Assembly: GCA_018656855.1 (NCBI GenBank)
Contig: JABHYP010000084.1
Location: 1-13,723, forward strand
Direction of reading: 5' to 3'
From: Candidatus Latescibacterota bacterium
GTDB taxonomy: Bacteria; Latescibacterota; Latescibacteria; Latescibacterales; Latescibacteraceae
DNA length: 13,723 nucleotides
How positions within the stretch are numbered: position 1 is the first letter of the stretch; each line of letters starts with the position of its first letter. A program made the position numbers and the translations under genes. Positions 1-6,817 of the stretch are shown one piece after another. The notes below the pieces were generated by a model. The model searched no databases. It was given only the letters and a program-made list of their open reading frames with translations, and was not told the origin of the DNA.

Positions 1-483
1 GGAAGGGGTGAACTTGTCGATTCACTCACATATGATAATAATTCCCCCTGGCCTGAAGCGGCTGATGGCAGCGGCGCCACGCTTTCTTTACGAAGTCCCG
101 AGCTTGATAATGCCCTCCCCGAAAGTTGGGCTCAGTCCGAGATGTACGGCACTCCGGGTGAAAAAAATGAATATATTGTCAGTGTGGAAGAGGCGGATAT
201 CCCGAATGAATTGGTGTTTGACCAGAACTATCCTAATCCGTTCAATCCCGAAACAACGATTGAATTTACTCTCCCGGTCGAATCTTTCGTTGAGCTCTCC
301 ATATACAGCATTATAGGCCAGAAGGTTCGAACACTCATTTCGAGACCGATAACCGCCGGGCGGCATAGCGTTCGCTGGGACGGCAAGAATGAGCAGGGAC
401 AGCCTGTATCGTCGGGTGTGTATATTGCACGAATTACTATGGGAGATAAGATTGCGGCAAGGAGCATGATGCTGGTGAAGTAG
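1..483 (+). CDS. C-terminal part of a lamin-tail-domain secreted protein with T9SS sorting/FlgD-like domain (5' partial)
   Basis: The reading frame is open from the first base, so the gene begins upstream and only its last 160 residues are here. The internal ATG at 142 is not the start. Residues 1-54 look like the end of a lamin-tail domain: the pattern YDNNSPWPEAADGSGATLSL, then LDNALPESW and GTPGEKN, matches the usual pWP-adGxGxSLeL...dN...W...GTPGxxN ending. Residues 72-160 form a type IX secretion sorting/FlgD-like beta domain, with NYPNPFNPETTIEF at the start, a Gly-Gln-Lys-Val turn, AGRHSVRWDGKN and SSGVYIARI, ending in a short basic tail. Family knowledge: such proteins are exported by Sec, then moved across the outer membrane by T9SS and anchored or released; lamin-tail domains often accompany surface nucleases or adhesins. 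What the missing N-terminal part does cannot be seen. The family calls are strong, the exact function unknown. Confidence 0.85.
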   Translation, partial: GRGELVDSLTYDNNSPWPEAADGSGATLSLRSPELDNALPESWAQSEMYGTPGEKNEYIVSVEEADIPNELVFDQNYPNPFNPETTIEFTLPVESFVELSIYSIIGQKVRTLISRPITAGRHSVRWDGKNEQGQPVSSGVYIARITMGDKIAARSMMLVK

Positions 484-832
484 TCAAAAAATAACCTTTT
501 TGATATATGTATACATTTCATTTATTAAAATCTTTTTCTTACAATCCTGAACCTCTGACGTTACACTTTTATTATGGTTTTTCTTTCTCGCCTCATCGCT
601 TCTACCACGTCTCTTGCCGGTTGCAACGTAGATTTGACAGGCACACAAAGAAATAGAATCCGCTTGATTTCATCAGGGAAGGTGTATATTTTTTAGATAA
701 TATAATACTCAAGAGCCAGACAATTATAGAAAAGGTGCAAAGTGAGTTTTCTCCGTATCGAGTTGCGCAGCATATACAGGGACTGTGCTGCTTGCTGTCA
801 ACTCGAATAACGAAATCAGCGAGAGGTAAAGC
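484..832. other. Intergenic region, AT-rich, no gene seen
   Basis: No convincing coding frame is present. Directly after the stop codon lies a weak A/T inverted repeat (TCAAAAA at 484-490, TTTTTGA at 497-503) that could be a poor terminator. A good -10-like hexamer TATAAT sits at 701-706 in an AT-rich tract, but no matching -35 box is found 16-18 bases upstream. If it is the promoter of the rubredoxin-FMN gene, the leader would be about 120 nt and would contain the hairpin listed at 758-806. Confidence 0.5.
758..806 (+). promoter_or_regulatory. Long imperfect hairpin in the leader of the rubredoxin-FMN gene
   Basis: TCGAGTTG (758-765) pairs perfectly with CAACTCGA (799-806). Inside it GCAGCA (767-772) pairs with TGCTGC (786-791), and CAG (777-779) with CTG (783-785) around a GGA loop. 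The interior is asymmetric: one unpaired base (766) faces seven (TTGCTGT, 792-798), and a TATA bulge lies at 773-776. There is no T-run after it, so it is not an ordinary terminator. It ends 26 bases before the ATG and 15 bases before the AGAGG ribosome site at 822-826. A cis-regulatory RNA or mRNA-stabilising element is inferred; I do not recognise a known riboswitch class. Confidence 0.45.
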
Positions 833-2425
833 ATGGCAACATGGCAATGTAATCTTTGCTCCCATATATACGATGAAGCAAAGGAGTCAACCAAGTGGGA
901 TAATCTCTCCGCGGATTGGGCCTGCCCCATCTGCGGCTCTCCTAAATCATCGTTCACCGATACTGCCGCACAAAAACAGTCGGTCGCAACTCCGGTTCAA
1001 TCCGAAGAGCTTATTCCAGCCGTATACGAATGTGGCTTATGTTCACACATATATGAAGAAGTAAAAGAAGGGATAATGTGGACAGACCTTCCCGATAGTT
1101 ATGCGTGCCAGGTATGTGGATCAGGCAAGAGCAGTTTCTCTCTTAAAGCAACCTCGGCAACGGCACCCATAACCGCTTCCGCATCAACAAATAACTTTGA
1201 AGAATATCTGGTCGAGTGGCGCCGTGTAACAGACGATTTCGAGACCCACATGAGGGACATCCATTACATGGCTGATACCGGACATTATATCATAGAACCC
1301 ATGCGGACACGTATCCCCACTTTCTCCTGGGATGAAATCCTTATTAAAGGAACGCAACTTGCAAAGCTGCCGCTGAACAAGAGCCAGCCGGTACGCACTA
1401 AAACAGTCATCGGCCCGGGTGCGGCCGTACCACTTATTATCGAAAGCCCCATTATTGTCACACATATGTCATTCGGTGCCCTGTCACGGGAAGCCAAGCT
1501 GGCGTTGGCCAAGGGTAGCGCCAGAGTTAAGACGGCTATGTGTTCCGGCGAAGGCGGGATTCTGCCCGAGTCCTTGGCTGCCGCCTACAAATATATCTTC
1601 GAGTACGTTCCCAACAAGTACAGCGTGACGGATGAATACCTGCGTCAAGTCGATGCCGTGGAGATAAAGATCGGCCAATCGGCAAAACCCGGTATGGGCG
1701 GACACCTCCCTGGCCACAAGGTTACCCGCGAGATCGCTGCTATCCGTGGATTTCGTGAAGGTCAGGATATCATCAGCCCGTCACATTTTCCTGACATCCG
1801 CACTCGGGACGATCTTAAGAGTACCGTGGATCATCTACGCGAAAAAACCGGCGGGAAACCTGTCGGGATCAAACTGGCAGCCGGTCATATAGAGGATGAT
1901 ATTGACATTGCCCTTTACGCCGGCGCCGATTTTATAACTATCGACGGACGCGCGGGAGGAACAGGCGCAGCACCCAAGGTTGTAAAAAACGCGGCCTCGG
2001 TACCGACTATTTTTGCCCTTGCGAAAGCACGAAGCGTACTTGACGCCAAGGGGGCCGATAATGTAACCCTTATCATTACCGGCGGTTTTCGTGTTTCGTC
2101 AGACTTTGCCAAAGCGCTGGCAATGGGAGCGGATGCCATAGCGATTGGTACGGCCGCCATGATGGCAGTGGGATGCCAACAGTATCGTATATGCGATACA
2201 GGCAAGTGCCCTGTCGGTATTGCAACACATGATCCAGCCCTGCGCGCACGCCTGGACGTGGAGAAATCCGCTGCCCGTGTGGCAAATTTCTTCAAAGTCA
2301 GCACGGAAGAACTCAAGGATTTCGCCAGAATGAGCGGCAACGAAGATATTCATTACCTATCACAGGATGACTTGTGTACTACAAATTCAGAAATCTCAAA
2401 CTATGCAGGTATTGAACACGTTTAA
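833..2425 (+). CDS. Double rubredoxin - FMN glutamate-synthase-domain fusion protein
   Basis: 530 residues. ATG 833 follows an AGAGG ribosome site (822-826) and gives an N-terminus that runs straight into the first rubredoxin. Rubredoxin 1 has C6, C9, C31, C34; rubredoxin 2 has C67, C70, C92, C95. In both, the gap between Cys pairs is 21 residues, about 8 shorter than in free rubredoxins. A Thr/Ala/Ser-rich linker (about 104-120) leads to a glutamate-synthase-type TIM barrel (about 150-490), with GEGG (239-242), GQSAKPGMGGHLPG (281-294), GGTGAAP (375-381) and a C-x5-C-x4-C [3Fe-4S] motif at C448, C454, C459. The glutaminase domain of true GltB is absent, so this is the short, archaeal-type synthase module. 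Inferred role: a cytosolic FMN/Fe-S oxidoreductase passing electrons through its own rubredoxins; real glutamate synthesis is unproven. Rubrerythrin follows after 22 bases, which suggests one transcript and a link to peroxide reduction. Confidence 0.9.
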   Translation: MATWQCNLCSHIYDEAKESTKWDNLSADWACPICGSPKSSFTDTAAQKQSVATPVQSEELIPAVYECGLCSHIYEEVKEGIMWTDLPDSYACQVCGSGKSSFSLKATSATAPITASASTNNFEEYLVEWRRVTDDFETHMRDIHYMADTGHYIIEPMRTRIPTFSWDEILIKGTQLAKLPLNKSQPVRTKTVIGPGAAVPLIIESPIIVTHMSFGALSREAKLALAKGSARVKTAMCSGEGGILPESLAAAYKYIFEYVPNKYSVTDEYLRQVDAVEIKIGQSAKPGMGGHLPGHKVTREIAAIRGFREGQDIISPSHFPDIRTRDDLKSTVDHLREKTGGKPVGIKLAAGHIEDDIDIALYAGADFITIDGRAGGTGAAPKVVKNAASVPTIFALAKARSVLDAKGADNVTLIITGGFRVSSDFAKALAMGADAIAIGTAAMMAVGCQQYRICDTGKCPVGIATHDPALRARLDVEKSAARVANFFKVSTEELKDFARMSGNEDIHYLSQDDLCTTNSEISNYAGIEHV

Positions 2426-2447
2426 ATCAAACCAAAAGGAGAAAAAC

Positions 2448-2948
2448 ATGGCAACAATGGACAACCTACAGGATGCGTTTGCTGGAGAGAGCCAAGCAAA
2501 CCGGAAGTATTTGGCGTTCGCAAAAAAGGCTGAAGAAGACGGATTGCCACAGGTAGCGAAACTGTTCCGGGCGGCGGCAGAAGCCGAGACGGTGCATGCG
2601 CACGCTCATTTGCGTGTGATGGGAGGAATTAAAAGCACATCGGAGAACCTTGAGGTAGCAATCGAGGGTGAAGGAGTTGAATTCCAGGATATGTACCCTA
2701 AGTTTCTTGCTCAGGCACAGAAAGAGGGAATGAAACCGGCCGAGTTCTCGTTCAAGAATGCGTTGGCTGTGGAAGAGATCCATCACGGTTTGTATTCCAA
2801 GGCACTTGAATCCGTGAAAGGCGGCGGAGACTTACCCGCAACGTCTATCTACGTGTGTCCGGTCTGCGGTAATACAGTTGAGGGCGAAACCCCTGACACA
2901 TGCCCGATCTGCAACGTTCCAGGTAGCAAATTTATTGAAATTGCATAG
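2448..2948 (+). CDS. rbr: Rubrerythrin
   Basis: 166 residues, a little shorter than the roughly 190 of classical rubrerythrins. ATG 2448 is chosen because AAGGAG at 2436-2441 lies at the right distance and the protein then begins MATMDNLQDAFAGESQANRK, as rubrerythrins do; the frame stays open further upstream (ATG 2367), but that would overlap the previous gene. The four-helix di-iron domain shows E14 (AGESQAN), E47 with H50 (ExxH), E75 and E78 in the stretch before DMYP, and E109 with H112 (second ExxH). A C-terminal rubredoxin-like iron site has C137, C140, C152, C155. Family role: cytosolic NAD(P)H- or rubredoxin-dependent peroxidase that reduces H2O2 to water in anaerobes. The gene upstream supplies two rubredoxin modules, a plausible electron donor (inference). 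Confidence 0.96.
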   Translation: MATMDNLQDAFAGESQANRKYLAFAKKAEEDGLPQVAKLFRAAAEAETVHAHAHLRVMGGIKSTSENLEVAIEGEGVEFQDMYPKFLAQAQKEGMKPAEFSFKNALAVEEIHHGLYSKALESVKGGGDLPATSIYVCPVCGNTVEGETPDTCPICNVPGSKFIEIA

Positions 2949-3129
2949 ATGCAATAGGTACGGGGTCATGAAACAAAACGCCACGACCACGGTTTCTCTC
3001 TCAACAACGGGCTACGGAATTGTATGCCTGCACCAGTTGACCGTATGATGAGCGGACAGGCTGACTCGCGCCGCTGAGCTGAATCCGTTAAGAAAAAAGA
3101 GTTAACACCACACAACCAAAGGAAAAAAA
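2949..3129 (+). other. Intergenic region with an attC-like right end (3070-3093)
   Basis: No gene is visible. The segment at 3070-3093 (GCCGCTGAGCTGAATCC followed by GTTAAGA at 3087-3093) resembles the right-hand consensus of integron attC sites (GCSGCTKAAC...GTTRRRY); the final base is A instead of a pyrimidine and one base is inserted. A left-hand partner is doubtful: the best candidate is TCTCAAC at 2999-3005, which fits YYYAAC, but the L-box pairing is weak. The peroxidase gene starts 36 bases after the motif. A ribosome site AAAGGA lies at 3118-3123. Confidence 0.25.
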
Positions 3130-4317
3130 ATGTTTGCCGTGGAGAAATTATATTTTCACTTGTTAATCATCATTACGCTTCTATCGGTGTGCATTCTCGG
3201 TGGCTGTAAATGCTCGAAAAGAGATTCCGCAAAGGAAAAAAATAGCGGTACAAGTACCGTCTCAGTTGATTCAGCTTTCAGCATTAAGGAACGCCTTGGT
3301 AAACTGCTGTTTTTTGAGGAAAGTCTTTCTACACCTCCAGGCCAAGCCTGCTCAGCCTGCCACGCTCCGGAAGTAGCCTTTGCTGATCCGGAATCGGGTT
3401 TACCGGTTTCCAAAGGAGCCCGCCCTGGCCTATATGGCAATCGAAATGATATGCCGGCTGCCTATGCTGCTTATGTACCGCCCTTGCACCGCAACAAAGA
3501 GGAGGGTATCTGGGTTGGCGGACTATTCTGGGATGGTCGGGCGAACTCTTTGGCTGAACAGGCCCAGGGTCCGCCGCTAAATCCCTTGGAAATGGCCAAT
3601 CCCGACACGCTAACTATTGCCGAGAAACTAAGAGCCCTTAGCTACGCCGAACTTTTCACTGAAGTATACGGCCCCGATGCCTTGAGCAATCCAAGCACAG
3701 CCTTCACCAATATGGCAGATGCCATTGAGGCCTATGAGAAAACATCCGAGGTGAGTCCATTCAGCTCGAAGTACGACCGCTGGCTGCGGGGAGAAATGGA
3801 ACTAAGTAAGCAGGAACTGCTTGGGCTGAAACTTTTCGAGGATGAAGATAAAGGTAACTGTGCTGCTTGCCACCCAAGCAAATCCGCGGAGGAAGGCTCA
3901 CCACCACTTTTCACTGATTTCACATATGATAACCTGGGTACACCACGGAATCCGGAAAATCCCTTCTACTCTTTGCCACCGGAGCTGAATCCCGACGGAT
4001 TCGCATTCGTTGACTTAGGTTTGGGCAAGACTGTCAATGATCCGGCGCAGAATGGCAAGTTTCGTGTACCAACTCTTCGCAACGTGGCGATCACCTCTCC
4101 ATATATGCACAATGGTGTTTTTAAGACGCTGTTCAATGTAATAGCCTTCTACAACACCCGCGATGTAGCTGAGTGGCCAAACCCGGAGGTCTCTGATAAC
4201 GTAAACAAGGAGGAAATGGGGAACTTAGGGCTGACAAACCAGGAAATCGAGGATTTGGCTGTTTTCCTCAGAACACTAACCGACGATTGGAATAAGTTAG
4301 ATTCAAACCAGCAATGA
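3130..4317 (+). CDS. Di-haem cytochrome c peroxidase / MauG-family lipoprotein
   Basis: 395 residues; ATG 3130 has AAAGGA six bases upstream. The N-terminus is a lipoprotein signal: hydrophobic stretch 8-22 and lipobox LGGC with C26 as the lipidated cysteine, followed by a charged Ser/Thr-rich linker. Two c-type haem sites are present, C74-x-x-C77-H78 (CSACH) and C244-x-x-C247-H248 (CAACH). Family landmarks include LFWDGRA (132-138), LGLKLFED before the second haem, FRVPTLRN (311-318) and SPYMHNGVFKTL with M326, the expected distal ligand of the high-potential haem. Known family role: two-electron reduction of H2O2 with electrons from periplasmic cytochromes, or MauG-like oxidation chemistry; the two cannot be told apart here. 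It should act outside the inner membrane. It complements the cytosolic rubrerythrin upstream. No cytochrome maturation genes are in the window. Confidence 0.93.
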   Translation: MFAVEKLYFHLLIIITLLSVCILGGCKCSKRDSAKEKNSGTSTVSVDSAFSIKERLGKLLFFEESLSTPPGQACSACHAPEVAFADPESGLPVSKGARPGLYGNRNDMPAAYAAYVPPLHRNKEEGIWVGGLFWDGRANSLAEQAQGPPLNPLEMANPDTLTIAEKLRALSYAELFTEVYGPDALSNPSTAFTNMADAIEAYEKTSEVSPFSSKYDRWLRGEMELSKQELLGLKLFEDEDKGNCAACHPSKSAEEGSPPLFTDFTYDNLGTPRNPENPFYSLPPELNPDGFAFVDLGLGKTVNDPAQNGKFRVPTLRNVAITSPYMHNGVFKTLFNVIAFYNTRDVAEWPNPEVSDNVNKEEMGNLGLTNQEIEDLAVFLRTLTDDWNKLDSNQQ

Positions 4318-4360
4318 ACGGATAAATCACTAAATAGAAAAACAGCTTTTTTTGAAATTT

Positions 4361-4490
4361 TCTAACAATCATTCCAGCAAATGCATATCTTGTTGTGTTA
4401 ATGTTGGTTTAGCTAATTTTCAAATTTCATCTGTTTTTTCGCATGTTAGGTTGCTGAATTTACCGGCTCCGCTGAAACGAATAGTTAGGC
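4361..4490 (+). repeat. Candidate attC-like recombination site (about 130 bp)
   Basis: The left end TCTAACAATCATTCCAGC (4361-4378) and the right end GCTGAAACGAATAGTTAGGC (4471-4490) are imperfect inverted repeats arranged as in integron attC sites. R-box CTAAC (4362-4366) pairs with GTTAG (4484-4488). After unpaired spacers of 5-6 bases, the L-box TTCCAGC (4372-4378) pairs with GCTGAAA (4471-4477) at 6 of 7 positions. The right end GTTAGGC fits GTTRRRY exactly; the left end TTCTAAC breaks the purine at position 1 of RYYYAAC. The site begins 43 bases after the peroxidase stop codon and ends 38 bases before the next start, the usual cassette layout. No integrase is in the window, and the central stem is not clearly resolved. 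Confidence 0.35.
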
Positions 4491-4528
4491 TATAGATATC
4501 TTATTCACACTTATCAAAGGAGCTTCTC

Positions 4529-4744
4529 GTGGAAAAAAACATGGGTAACTTGGATAGAATAATAAGGACACTGCTTGCTTTTGTTGTAATCCTACTCTAC
4601 TTGTTTGGATTAATAAGCGGCATAACTGCCATTATTCTTGGTATATTTGCAGTTATTTTTCTACTTACAAGCTTTGTTAGCTTCTGCCCTCTTTATGTAC
4701 CGCTAAAGATATCAACACTCAGAAAGAGCGATAAAGAAAGATAA
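4529..4744 (+). CDS. Small DUF2892-type inner-membrane protein
   Basis: 71 residues. The start is GTG 4529, because AAAGGAG at 4516-4522 sits six bases upstream; the ATG at 4541 would be 18 bases away. The sequence has a short amphipathic N-terminus (MGNLDRIIR), two hydrophobic segments (about 13-29 and 32-51) separated by a Gly-Ile-Thr turn, then the family-typical CPLYVPLKIST motif (53-63) and a basic tail. This matches the DUF2892/YgaP-transmembrane family. In YgaP this part anchors a rhodanese domain, but stand-alone copies have no established function. It stands alone between the peroxidase and the transport operon, directly after the attC-like site, so it might be cassette cargo (inference). 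Confidence 0.85.
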   Translation: MEKNMGNLDRIIRTLLAFVVILLYLFGLISGITAIILGIFAVIFLLTSFVSFCPLYVPLKISTLRKSDKER

Positions 4745-5099
4745 ATTCTTCAAAAATACTATAATTACCTTTCTTTGACTACCATAAGATGGCGTTATAA
4801 AAACCATGATATATGCATATATTCTGAATCGGGGAGATAATGGTTTCAGGAGTTCTAAAAAAAGCCTTTAAACTAACTGGCCGTGTGCATATTATACGGC
4901 AATGAAAAACGGTGTAAACCTCAAAGCCAGAGAAGACGAATTATGTATAAACAACTCTGCAAATTAGATAAAAACAGCTTTCTTTATAAGCCATTTTGAA
5001 AACGGCTCAGAAAAGCAAGACGGAGAAGAAATAAATGAATCAATTTTATCATGTACTTATTATTTGTATGAACCAATATTGCAAAAGAGACACAGAGTA
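4745..5099 (+). other. Leader region before the uptake operon; possible eroded cobalamin riboswitch
   Basis: No gene is visible. A stable hairpin, GCCGTGTG (4880-4887) with TATACGGC (4893-4900), has eight pairs including two G-T and no T-run. Around it are short stretches in the order found in cobalamin riboswitches: GGTTTCAGGAG (4842-4852), AATGAAAAACGGTGTAAACC (4901-4920), which resembles AATxGGGAAxCGGTGxAAxTCC, and AAAGCCAGAGAAGAC (4923-4937), which resembles the B12 box AAGCCAGGAGACC. The conserved CCCGC-ACTGT block between the last two is missing and the box has extra bases. This is a remnant or a coincidence rather than a proven riboswitch. Confidence 0.22.
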
Positions 5100-6032
5100 A
5101 TGGCTGTAAAAAGATTTCTTATATTTCCCGTCTTGATACTTGTAATTTTCATTGTGCTGCGCTTTTTCTTTGAAAAGAATGACAGTGTACCATCTTTTGA
5201 TGCTCATGAAACTTCGGACAAAATTGTATTCAACCGTATAATTTCCATGGCTCCCAATATCACGGAAACATTGTTCGCACTCGGCCTTGGAAACAGGGTT
5301 GCAGGAGTGACTGATTTCTGCAACTATCCATACGAAGCGCGTGAAAAAGCGAAAGTGGGCGGATATTTTAATCCGAATTATGAAGCCATTGCCGCTCTTG
5401 AACCCGATCTCGTATTTGTGCTTCCCGAACATGAAGAAATCCGTAACTATCTGAGGGTACTGGGAATACAGTATCGGGTAGTACACAATCGAACTGTCGG
5501 GGAGATACTCGATACGATTATGACAATCGGGAGAATTTGCGGTGTGGAGGAGCAAGCCCGGGAAATGGTTGAAGACATTAACTATCGTATGGATAATATC
5601 CAGAAACGTACAGAAAGTAAACCGCACCCAAGTGTTTTGATAGTGATAAGCAGGACGATAGGAACCGGTTCCCTGAAGGATGTGTGTGTTGCCGGTAAAA
5701 ACACTTCGTATGACGAATTGATAACATTTGCGGGCGGGCGAAATGCTTATGTGGGAGTTAGTATAACTTACCCTGCCCTTTCCGCCGAGGGGCTGCTTAA
5801 CATTAATCCGGATATTATTATTGACCTGATTCCCGATACTGAAAGCAAAGGCCTGGACGAAAACATGTTCTTAAAAGAGTGGGAAAGTGTTTCGAGCCTT
5901 GAAGCGGTTAACAATAATCGTGTGTATATTATAAGTAATGATTATGCTTTTATACCGGGCCCGCGGTTTATAATATTCCTTGAAGACCTGGCACGAATAA
6001 TATGTCCTGAAATCAAAACGAGCTCCTTATGA
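5100..6032 (+). CDS. Cobalamin/iron-complex ABC transporter substrate-binding protein (BtuF/FecB family)
   Basis: 310 residues from ATG 5100. The frame is open to a TTG at 5064, but ATG 5100 places a clean basic-then-hydrophobic export segment (MAVKRFLIFPVLILVIF) at the N-terminus; the ribosome site is weak (AAAGAGA, 5084-5090). There is no lipobox cysteine, so the protein may stay anchored by its N-terminal helix or have an unusual cleavage site. The mature part is a Peripla_BP_2 fold: RIISMAPNITETLFALG, then GVTDFCNYP (a stretch common in BtuF-like proteins), GGYFNPNYEAIAALEPDLVFV, and a C-terminal lobe ending in NRVYIISNDYAFIPGPR. Role: captures the ligand outside the inner membrane and hands it to the permease. 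The ligand is inferred as corrinoid from the adenosyltransferase at the operon end; iron-siderophore remains possible. Its TGA stop overlaps the next ATG. Confidence 0.88.
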   Translation: MAVKRFLIFPVLILVIFIVLRFFFEKNDSVPSFDAHETSDKIVFNRIISMAPNITETLFALGLGNRVAGVTDFCNYPYEAREKAKVGGYFNPNYEAIAALEPDLVFVLPEHEEIRNYLRVLGIQYRVVHNRTVGEILDTIMTIGRICGVEEQAREMVEDINYRMDNIQKRTESKPHPSVLIVISRTIGTGSLKDVCVAGKNTSYDELITFAGGRNAYVGVSITYPALSAEGLLNINPDIIIDLIPDTESKGLDENMFLKEWESVSSLEAVNNNRVYIISNDYAFIPGPRFIIFLEDLARIICPEIKTSSL

Positions 6033-6817
6033 AACCAATTATTGAAATTAACGATTTTTCGTTCTCACTGGGAAATAAGGTAATCCTTGATTCCATCTCA
6101 CTTACGGTTTTCGAGGGTGAATACTTCTCCATTATCGGTCCTAACGGCGCAGGAAAAACGACTCTTCTCAGGTGTTTAATGCGTATCTTTCTAGGCGGAA
6201 AAGGCGTTATCAATATAGTAGAAAAGCCGCTTGATAAATACCGCCAGAAAGAACTGGCGAAGCTGATAAGCTATGTTCCACAGGGCAACAGCCGCTCGAT
6301 GCCGTTCACAGTGGAGGAATTTCTCATGATGGGGCGCTACCCCTATCTCAGTCCGTTTACGTCGTTTACTCATGAGGACAGGCAGGCGGTGAAAGATGCG
6401 CTCGTGCTCACGGAAACAGCTCATTTGGCAAACAGAAGGCTTAACACTCTGAGCGGCGGTGAACGTCAGACAGTCTGTATCGCCTCTGCTCTCGCCCAGG
6501 GCGCGCGTATCATGCTCCTCGATGAACCTACAACCTTTCTCGATCCTAAACACGAAAGCGATATCCTCAGAATAATTAAAAAAATCAACCGGGAACATGA
6601 CATCACGGTAGTTTCTGTTACTCATAATATCAACAATGCGGCGCTGCACAGCGACAGAATCGGTATACTCAAAAACGGCAGGGTTGTGTTTTCAGGGAGC
6701 GCAGGGGATGTGATGAATAATATCGTACTGGAAAATGTATATGAAAAATCATTTGGTTTTGTGAAACATCCGGGTACCGGAACGTTAATTATTCTTCCGG
6801 AGGCCGAGAAACCATGA
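6029..6817 (+). CDS. ABC transporter ATP-binding protein, FecE/BtuD family
   Basis: 262 residues. ATG 6029 overlaps the previous stop (ATGA), which indicates translational coupling. All ATPase motifs are present: Walker A GPNGAGKTT (37-45), Q-loop Q85 in YVPQG, signature LSGGERQ (141-147), Walker B IMLLDEP (161-167) with D165 and E166, D-loop LDPKH (171-175) and H-loop H199 (SVTHN). The QGNSRSMPFTVEEFLMMGRYP segment after the Q-loop is typical of the iron-complex/vitamin B12 importer group (type II). The protein is a cytosolic dimer that drives the FecCD-type permease encoded next. Its length is normal and nothing appears broken. Confidence 0.95.
   Translation: MKPIIEINDFSFSLGNKVILDSISLTVFEGEYFSIIGPNGAGKTTLLRCLMRIFLGGKGVINIVEKPLDKYRQKELAKLISYVPQGNSRSMPFTVEEFLMMGRYPYLSPFTSFTHEDRQAVKDALVLTETAHLANRRLNTLSGGERQTVCIASALAQGARIMLLDEPTTFLDPKHESDILRIIKKINREHDITVVSVTHNINNAALHSDRIGILKNGRVVFSGSAGDVMNNIVLENVYEKSFGFVKHPGTGTLIILPEAEKP

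Noticed and set aside
142..483. Treating ATG 142 as the start of a 113-residue gene
   Set aside because: The frame is open to base 1 and the upstream residues continue a recognisable lamin-tail domain, so this is an internal Met of a truncated gene.
545..566. A third attC-like right end (CTGAACCTCTGACGTTACAC) after the lamin-tail gene
   Set aside because: GTTACAC breaks GTTRRRY, one base is inserted, no paired left end is found, and the next gene starts about 270 bases later, so chance is likely.
2367..2447. Longer rubrerythrin starting at ATG 2367
   Set aside because: It would overlap the previous gene, has no ribosome site and adds residues foreign to the family; ATG 2448 has AAGGAG upstream and a canonical N-terminus.
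4339..4352. AAAAACAGCTTTTTTT as a terminator of the peroxidase gene
   Set aside because: The stem consists only of A-T pairs around a CAGC loop; too weak to call.
5064..5099. TTG 5064 as the start of the binding protein
   Set aside because: It adds a charged segment before the export signal; ATG 5100 gives a normal signal sequence, although the ribosome site is weak.
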